Source: Atherinomorus stipes (Eukaryota > Chordata > Actinopteri > Atheriniformes > Atherinidae). Taken from it: DNA of 64,000 nt. The stretch covers positions 1,116,001-1,180,000 of the forward strand of contig JALJCO010007928.1 in NCBI GenBank assembly GCA_023101725.1, read 5' to 3'. Below, piece after piece: positions 56,814 to 64,000 of the stretch. How positions within the stretch are numbered: the stretch's first letter is position 1; each line of letters opens with the position of its first letter. Both the position numbers and the translations under genes were made by a program. The notes below the pieces were generated by a model that worked only from the letters and a program-made list of their open reading frames with translations, had not been told where the DNA came from and did no database searches.

Positions 56814-57957
56814 TTAAAGAAGCTGCATCATGCTTTTCAAACGTTCCAAAAGTCAAATACAGGCATTTACAAGCTAAATATATTTCAATTACCACTATAG
56901 AAACTAATTTGGTGTTAAATGTTAGTTTTTTTTTATGGGTCTAATTTCCAACACGGAAGTAAGATGGCTGACTGTACTGAACCACGAAGCTCTCGACCAA
57001 TTGAAACATGTTTTACGCCCATTTCATGACGTCGCTCCGGAAGAGACACTGATTCTGAAGGGTCACAGAATTGTTTTTAGCACCGGCTTCATCACTCACA
57101 TGGATGTTATTTGTAAACATTGATGGATAATCGGACTCTGAATTACGGAATAAAACAGACCAGCCTGTTATGGAGCTGTATGCGCTCGACCCAGAGTCTG
57201 ATATGGAGTTTGAAGTACACGCAGTACCACAGAGACTCTGACAAGTAATTAAATTAGCAAACAAATCATAGGCTAACAGTTAGCATTAAGCTGAGAGAAG
57301 TTTTCAGTCCCCGGTGCTGTTATCCGTCCGTGAGGCGTTTTTGTAGTGGGAACTGCGTCAAGTTTCAGAAATAATCCCCCGAGAAAAAAACACTTTACTG
57401 CCCGAGATCAAGTTATCAGGAGTGAAGTTTACACACTAAGTTCAGGCTTTTTTTCTGCTCCTGAAAAAAAAAAATCTAACCACTTCTTGCAAGTTTATTC
57501 GTCCAGTACAACAAATAAACATTTTTCCCAACTTGCCATCTTCTACAGCTAAAAAAATAGTAAATTTTAAAAAAAGCTTTTCTTCTGAACTGTGGAGAAA
57601 ACGTCTTTTAGCTGATGGCTGTTTGTCTCTGAGGAAATCTTCCTGCAGGCTGTTTGTTTCTTCCTCAGAGTGTGGATAGGTTATTGTCTTCAAGTTTCTG
57701 TTGAACAAAGAGGGCGTCTTGCTACGATGCTGCGCATGCGTGTTTGTCGCTTCATGATTGGTCCCACCTCTTTACATACACCAGTGGTCAGTCAGTCATG
57801 TTAAGGAAGCTACAGCTTGGCCTGAATATTCATATATATTACTCAAATATGCACAAATGAAGAAAAAAAAGACTTAAATGAAGTTTTATGAGAAAATAAC
57901 ACAGTAACATGCTGAAAAGCTCTTTAAAGTCCATTTTCCATGATACGGCTCCTTTAA
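56814..57957. mobile_element. TTAA-flanked element (family E)
   Basis: The left end TTAAAGAAGCTGCATCATG and the complement of the right end TTAAAGGAGCCGTATCATGG are inverted repeats, with TTAA at 56814-56817 and 57954-57957. The 1.1-kb interior is CG-containing and includes CACGGAAGTAAGATGGCTG and several small frames with no domain. Non-autonomous or decayed. Confidence 0.75.
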
Positions 57958-59100
57958 GTAAAAGGATGTTACTGGCTGATGCCAAAACTACCGTTGGGAA
58001 AAAAATACACTGAGGAACAAGCCTCTCATATCTTATTGAAAATCATATACAACAGCCAGAAAACAGTTGTATGAATGATGTTTTTTGGCTGGATGAGACC
58101 AAAAGCAAGCTTTCAGATTTGAACGAGTTTTCAACAGAAACACTGCTTTCCAAGTGAAGAATCTCATTATTAATTACACAACATTATACAAAAGGTTTTG
58201 ACTTTAAAATGAAAAAAAAAGATATACAAGAGACCACTTTATATCACACAGATTTGAAAGGAGCTTTTTCTCCCAAAAAGAAAAAAATACTACAGCTAAC
58301 AACCAAATTGGAAAAAGCAAGATCTGTGATGTTATATTTTTTAAAAATGCATGTACTAAACAGCTGAGATGAACAAACCAGGCAGACTGGACTTTGCTGT
58401 AATCCCACTCTTGATGGGAAAAGAGTCACTGTGGTGCTTAGTCTGGCCTGGAGGCAGCAGAGGAAGAGGAACCGGCGTCGCCAGCAGCAGACAAACTGCC
58501 AGCTACTAAAAAACAGTGATGAGGAGGAAAAATAATGGCAGAAACTCTTGCTAATATTACTTTCAACACTCTCCTCCGCAATGATACCACACTTAGCAGC
58601 AAGGACACGAAATGTTAGAAAATGAGTCAGAATGAGAGTACACACCTGAGATTTTCATTTGCAGTAATGAACTCAAGTCTAATGCAGAATTTGCAACTTT
58701 TCTTTCAGAATTTAAAATATTTCTTTTGGACTGAAAAGTAAAGAAGAAATTCCATTGTTAACGTCATGAATAAAGGTTGTATGTTAGTTAAGACAAACAG
58801 CATCAGACATCTTTTTTTTTTTTGCACCTAAGGCTGAAGCATATGAGAAGGACTATAGGAGTAGCAATAGATCTTTCAGTCAAGCACACATAACATTTAC
58901 AATCAACTTATTATGTCAAAGACAATATCAATTCTTACAATGCATGACTGGCGGGGTTTAGGCTGAAGCTTAACTTATTTTTCAATATTAGCCAACATAA
59001 AGCTTCCGCATTAAAGATAATTAATGTAATAATAATAACTATTATTATAATTATTATTAATTTTTTTCATTTATTTGTTCTACTTATATAAAATAAACTG
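57958..59100. other. non-coding stretch, nothing recognised
   Basis: AT-rich. The minus-strand 133-codon frame (58244-58645) is Ser/Phe/Leu-rich with no motif and is most likely chance. No splice pair or repeat was identified. Confidence 0.5.
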
Positions 59101-59102
59101 TA

Positions 59103-59300
59103 CAGTTGTGCACAAAAGTTTACATACACTCCCTTTATTAAAGAAAGGGCTTAATTCACAACAGTAACGCAAATAACAAGAAACTGAAAAAGTAATAGAT
59201 AAATAAATAAATTACTAGATTATAATTAAAAATAAAATATTGATTTTGAAGTGTGGTTTTAAAATGAACAAAAAAAAAACTTTTAGAACAAAAAAAAGTA
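59103..59300 (+). mobile_element. Tc1/mariner left-end fragment
   Basis: After TA (59101-59102), CAGTTGTGCACAAAAGTTTA, CATACAC is a standard Tc1-like terminus. It continues with AAGAAAGGGCTTAATTCACA and AATAACAAGAAACTGAAAAAG, sequence also seen at the left of 28629-29162. The right half is missing or obscured by the insertion downstream. Confidence 0.65.
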
Positions 59301-59399
59301 CATGTAATGAAGGTGGACAAAAATACCTGGGGGGGGAGGAAGCTGATTGGAGTAAAGAAACACTGGGGAGTGATGAATAGGAAATTTGGTTCGGGACCC

Positions 59400-59401
<2 letters not shown>

Positions 59402-59439
<38 letters not shown>

Positions 59440-59469
59440 TTTGGAAAAAAAAAAAAAAAAAAAAAAAAA
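59402..59469. repeat. opposed poly(T)/poly(A) tracts
   Basis: A run of more than 30 T is followed within ~8 bases by a run of about 25 A, forming a homopolymer hairpin. It may be real, expanded, or a sequencing or assembly artefact. Confidence 0.8.
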
Positions 59470-59526
59470 TTTAATTTTTTTACAATATATTTTTATTTTT
59501 TTTTCACGTTTTTTCTTGGGGATATC

Positions 59527-59934
59527 TTAATCGTTATACCGTGTAACTTTTTGCCACTATGGGCACTAAACCTATATAAACCTACTTCCCACAGGGCGCC
59601 ACAACTGTCTCAGAAATTTAAACAGTCTCAGTCTGTGTTTTGGAAAAGTGTTGGCAGACCACTTTGAAAAGCTGATTTTTAAGTCATCAAGCCATTAATC
59701 AAAGTGCTCCAGGTTACATGATCTAATGAGAGACCCCCCGGCCCGCTCCTGAGAAGTTACAATGCCTGGTTTTTGAGAATGGCAGCCCCCTTGGAGCAAC
59801 GACATGCGTCAAGTGCTCTATATTGACCACAGAAATCAGCTGTAGCCTACTTCCATTGATAATAAGGATAGAATATAATGTGTCATAATATCTGGCCAAA
59901 AGTGGGTTAAATAAGTTACACAGTATCACTTTAA
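59527..59934. mobile_element. TTAA-flanked element (family F)
   Basis: The left end TTAATCGTTATACCGTGTAA and the complement of the right end TTAAAGTGATACTGTGTAAC are inverted repeats, with TTAA at each end. 408 bp, no coding content. A ~35-bp segment (AAAATATTGATTTTGA.GTG, continuing TGGTTTTAAAATGAA) occurs on both sides, at about 59236 and 59941. Confidence 0.7.
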
Positions 59935-60599
59935 GTAAAGTAAAATATTGATTTTGAGGTGTGGTTTTAAAATGAAAAAAAAAAAAAAGCCTTTCCCTTT
60001 AGACCAATTAGAGTATATAGAGTACTTTCTTAAATCAAAATCAGAAAAAAAAAAAAAAAAAAAACTCCTTTTCTGGCTTACTGGGTGTGCTGGGTGAGCA
60101 GCTCTGCACCCTCCCAAACAGAAAGAAATAAACTTCCTACAGAAATACATCACTGCTGGGTGACATGCAAAAAACTTCCCCCCTTACATCCATCACTGCA
60201 ACATCTTTGCTCAAATACAAAGATTTGATTTTGTTACTATTTCATGTTTTGCCATGAGACTTGGTTGGCTGAAACGATACATTGTGCAATCCTAACTTAA
60301 ACACCCATATTCACATGCAAACACACACAAACACAATCGCTGACAGCAGCTCCCAGCACCCCTGCGACGACCATCAGCCTGATCCAACACTTTTCCCATC
60401 CTTGTTGCCCAAAACCTTAATTGATCTTGGCCTTTAGTTCAGCATGTGTGTATGCGTGTTTGCGTGTGTGTGTTGGAGACACAAGGAGAGTCAGACAGGG
60501 AAAGAGGGAGTGACAGTCAGTGGGAACAGGTTTTCTGGGAACAGGAGCCCCCCCCCGAACACCACACTACATTTAACACACTCATACGCCTTCCCCCCT

Positions 60600-60700
60600 T
60601 GGCCCCCTTGCGCTGGAAGAAGCTGGCTGGTTCTCAGACACCTGGTCATTACCATTGCTAATTAGGTACCATTAATCAGGCCTGTAAGAGTGTGTAAGTG
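60600..60700. promoter_or_regulatory. candidate homeodomain-site-rich conserved block
   Basis: GCTGGAAGAAGCTGGCTGG followed by ATTGCTAATTAGGTACC and ATTAATCAGGCCTGTAAG: two homeodomain cores (TAATTA, ATTAAT) and a dense complex sequence directly before a TG-rich region. Conservation is inferred only. Confidence 0.3.
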
Positions 60701-61586
60701 CAAGTGTGTGTACATGTGTGTTTTAATGCATGTGTGAGACAGAAGAAAAACAGGAGTTTTATTGTTTAGAAAAAGCAAGGTAAGATTTTTGTTAAAGTTG
60801 CATAAACAGAGAAAACTAAATTTCATCTTTCTGTTGTGTAATATTTACTGAACCTCCTCTGATATTTATTGTCTTAATCATAAAGTAAAACTGAGTCAAA
60901 CTTATCTAACAGAGTAACGTTTAATTTTATTTATGGCTAAAATGTAAATATCACCGACCTACAAACCTATTCTGGAGCTGTGGTTGGTACAATCTGATTG
61001 GAAACAAAAAGTTTACTATTTTCTTGCAAAAAAATGTCAAAATTAAAAACTTTTGGATATTAAATCAAAAAACATCCTCACATCATGAGTTTTAATGACT
61101 GAGCTGCCATCTGGGTTAAAGAGGTTACATGCCTGCAAACATCCTCTTTCCTGAACATTTTCCATGGCAGCCATAGAGGTCTGAACCTGTGTGTGTGTGT
61201 GTGTGTGATGATAATGAGCAAGATGCATCAGTGAGCTGTGTCATCCATGGGTGTTAAGGAGGGGGTTTGTTTAAAATCAGAACACACATCTCCCACTGTA
61301 TCCGTCACATTCCTCTGGTGTTAGCAGAGGCTACGCTCCCTCGCTCTGCTCACTCAGCCTAAAACAATTAAAAAAAGGACAAAACAACACAAAGCTCCAC
61401 ATGTTCTGAATCGTCGCAATGGAATCTACTGGAGCATATAAATAATGTGAGAATTATCTGAGACATGATGACACTGAAAACATTTTTGGCTGTTTGTTTA
61501 ACACTTGGCGGTACAGAAACCAGAGGCGACCTGCAGAGATGTTTTTTAGGGGTGGCCGGAGAAAATATCAGGGTGGACAAGAGTTA
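60701..61586. other. non-coding stretch, nothing recognised
   Basis: Short TG-rich runs (60690-60735 and 61187-61207). No gene or mobile element ends recognised. Confidence 0.5.
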
Positions 61587-61990
61587 TTAAAGGATGACTT
61601 GTTTTTTTCAACTTGGACCTTATTTCTCTGAATTTATACGAGCATTTAATCAGCTGTAACATTTCGGTATCACTCAGACTCCTTTGGATGTTGTTTAGAT
61701 TAGTCGTAAATCTGCATATATCCATATAATGGGAGTGAAGGGGGCAGAATGAGTGGGCCTCTATAAGATACTATCTGCAGCAAATCGCTTTCACCGATAC
61801 TTTAAGTAGAATGAACGAACAAACGTGTGCTATTGTCCTGTCCTGTGTCCTGTGCTATTGCTGTAGTTATTGGGGGCGTTCTCCACATGTCTACCGGCCA
61901 TGCAGAAAATAAGAGTTGATGTCTGGTTAATGTGACAAAATTTAATAGAAAATTTAGGAATATACTTTAAGAGGGGTATTTAAACTAGAA
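61587..61990 (+). mobile_element. family A-related TTAA element, left part
   Basis: TTAAAGGATGACTTG followed by a T run and CAACTTGGACCTTATTTCTC reproduces the family A arm at 6389. It continues with ATCCATATAATGGGAG, GAATGAACGAACAAACG and TTATTGGGGGCG, as in the reverse complement of 6389-7178. The right end is unclear, perhaps near 61990. Confidence 0.6.
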
Positions 61991-62160
61991 ATAAAAGATT
62001 TAATGTGGTATTTCTGATGGTCATAATGATCAATCTAACTAATTAGCCAATCACATGGCAGCAATTTAGTCATGTAAACTTAGAGCTTCAGAATGAGGAA
62101 GAAAGATCAACTGAAGTGATTTGTAACATGCCGTGGTTGTTTGTGACAGTGTTACAGCAG

Positions 62161-62500
62161 CTTAGGATAACCTTTTTTTTCAACCTGGACCTTATTTCTA
62201 GAAATTTGTATATATATTTACTCACCAGTAAAGTTTCTCTATCACTATGACTCCTTCAAACAATATATAGTCTTAGATTCACATGCATCCAAATCGAGAG
62301 AACGGGGCAAATGAATGGGCCTGTATACGGCATTATCTGCAGCAAAACTCCTGAATTTCACCAATACTTAAGGCTGAATGAATAAAAAAAATGAACAAAT
62401 ACTGTTGTCCTGTGAGTTCAGATTTAGCTTTCTGTTGGTTATTGGGGTCATTCTTCACACTCTGGCCAGGCACAGCTGACAAGCAGCCTAGCCAGACAAC
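62161..62500 (+). mobile_element. second family A-related copy in direct orientation
   Basis: CTTTTTTTTTCAACCTGGAC, CTTATTTCTAG and CACCAGTAAAGTTTCTCTATC repeat the family A arm. Shared with the copy 570 bp upstream are GAATGGGCCT...GCATTATCTGCAGCAAA and GAATTTCACCAATAC. The initial TTAA is lost. Confidence 0.6.
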
Positions 62501-63889
62501 AACAACAAACCTCAATCCGTGAACTTTGCTTGACAATGTTTAGGTGTCCTTACCTGATTAGTTTACTCTCTTTTACTTGTGAAAAGCACCAGCGCTTTAA
62601 TTTTTCTGTTTACACTGGCACTTGCATTGGCTAGTGTGCAGGAAGGGTCATATGATGTACACTTTGGGTGTGTGATATAGACAGAAATGATTTCTGTGTT
62701 GATGCTAAAAGCTCAGCTTGTGTTGGCCAGTTATGTTTCAATCTGTTTTATCAAGAAGTCTCAAAACCGCTATGGTTTATGAAAACATTGTATTTCAATT
62801 CACCTTTTCCAGCTCAACCACCCTCCCATCCTTCACCCTGGCATGCAACTACTTCTGTCCTGTGAAAATAAGCATTTAACTTAAAGGACAAAGGCTGAAT
62901 ATTTCTTTGCAAGTAGCTTGAGAACTTATAGCTGTAGCACATCACAAGCAGATGTAAAGACATGTAAAGAAGGGTGTATTATATACAGTAAATTTAATTA
63001 TGCTCACAGTTTGATCCAATCCATGTCCATGAGGTGCGATCATAGCGTTGTTCTGAAGTAATAGTCTTTTGAGCAACAGATTGCATAGCTTTGCTGTAAA
63101 CTGTGTCTTTTAAGGGGGAATTCTTGAGACATCAGTTCCAGGACAGCATTTCTCAGAGATTAAAGCATTTAGACAGTATGTGAAATTTTTTTTTCCCAGA
63201 ATTCAACGACCTTGGGCACCACCAGTATGACTGCGAAACATTCCTGGAGTCATGTTGGCCTCGACCAGGTGGGGTCTGTGGAACCTTGAGCTGAACAATT
63301 TCCAACCAAGGATGGAAGTCTTCTTTATGACAAATATTAAAAGCACTGAAATACCAAAGATTGGATATTGCAAACAAGCATGGTTGAGGGCGCCAATCTA
63401 TAAATGTCCCTTCATGTATTAAAATGCCTTAGACACAGTATTACTCTTTCCTTACTCAGTATACACTTGCCAGATTCCTTATTTGCCACAGTAGTTTAGT
63501 TGTAGTTCTTCAAGGCATAGATTAAGCAACAGAAATACCAGAATAGATTAAACAATATGTTGAAAACAATCCTGGAGATTTTTTGGTCCAGACTGACGTA
63601 AGAGCATCAAGACAACAGTAAATAAGCACATGCACTGGTGTTTATTTACATCGGAAATCACACTTTCTTCCTCGATTGCTGTTTCCAGAAAGTCAGAGAA
63701 TGGTCCAGTTCTCCACATGTCAAAAAAACTTGTTCTGTTGAATACTCTCAAACACAAAATGCCATATAATGACAAAGCATTGGGCTACTATTTATATAAA
63801 GACTGCTGTTTAAAGATTACAGAGCTGCCAGACAGTGTGTGTACAGTATGTGTGTGCTGTGTGTGTGTCCTCTCTTCCCTCTTACACAG
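62501..63889. other. non-coding stretch preceding candidate microexon
   Basis: No mobile element or coding domain recognised. Small frames are without features. The last 60 bases become TG- and then CT-rich, forming the acceptor region of the next entry. Confidence 0.45.
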
Positions 63890-63904
63890 ACCAACCCTGT
63901 CTTG
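63890..63904 (+). other. candidate 15-nt microexon
   Basis: The pyrimidine tract TCCTCTCTTCCCTCTTACACAG ends at 63889 as a near-ideal acceptor. Only 15 nt later, CTTG|GTAAGTAC at 63905 is a near-consensus donor. The 15 nt, ACCAACCCTGTCTTG, keep the reading frame; in frame 0 they read TNPVL. Upstream TG-rich sequence with TGC motifs resembles the context of neuronal microexons, which are controlled by SRRM4. No host gene is identifiable in the window, so this is an inference from splice signals. Confidence 0.35.
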
Positions 63905-64000
63905 GTAAGTACGGGAAATTTGTGATGAGTGCAAATTATTTATTAACTGTTTATTAGAGTCACTGCAGATTCACACATAAGCCACACATTCATTAACACC

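Noticed and set aside
58244..58645. 133-codon minus-strand frame
   Set aside because: Phe/Ser/Leu-rich with no motif, no supporting neighbours or splice signals; its length is compatible with chance in AT-rich sequence.

Overview
The window looks like a gene-poor stretch of a teleost fish nuclear genome, either a long intron or intergenic DNA. The evidence is an AT-rich background, many TG/CA, GATA-like and pentanucleotide microsatellites, and a repeat mixture typical of ray-finned fishes: hAT elements (including a Tol2-like one), Tc1/mariner remnants, PIF/Harbinger elements, many TTAA-flanked palindromic elements, CR1/L2/Rex1-type LINE fragments and tRNA-headed SINE-like repeats. I see no rRNA, no functional tRNA, no CRISPR array and no intact multi-domain protein gene. 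Almost all open frames are short, lack homology-like features, or lie in simple repeats or transposons.

Layout. 1-10 kb: a clean 430-bp hAT element with a perfect 8-bp target duplication (2563-2992), a foldback element (3431-4088), a TTAA element carrying a nested LINE-tail SINE (6389-7178), a 164-bp tandem repeat (8893-9262) and a TTAA element (9595-10154). 10-18 kb: simple repeats, a strong CTCF-like site (12990-13008), several possible conserved non-coding blocks and a minus-strand retrotransposon tail (15580-15790). 18-20.2 kb: the most protein-like part of the window. It holds a 185-codon ATG frame with a damaged 2A-like motif and a Pro/Leu repeat. A single stop separates it from a same-frame LINE reverse-transcriptase-like tail, and a further open stretch follows. 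20-30 kb: palindromic elements, a Tol2-like hAT (24077-24708), two oppositely oriented Tc1-like elements and possible regulatory blocks. 30-46 kb: a possible 76-nt exon, large palindromic elements, two copies of one TTAA family, a Harbinger element inside a second TTAA family (36539-38999), and hAT-in-hAT nesting (44553-45305). 46-54.5 kb: a decayed LINE, a possible conserved block (48510-48900), a Harbinger-type MITE (52143-52619) and a cluster of palindromes. 54.5-64 kb: another TTAA element, a Tc1 remnant interrupted by a TTAA element, duplicated repeat ends, a homeodomain-site-rich block, and a possible 15-nt microexon with strong splice signals (63890-63904).

How it fits together: apart from the 2A/LINE open frame, the recognisable pieces are mobile DNA of different ages, often nested, spread among unique sequence that may hold regulatory elements. 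The possible exons at 30458-30533 and 63890-63904 suggest the window could lie inside a large spliced gene. That gene cannot be identified from this sequence alone.
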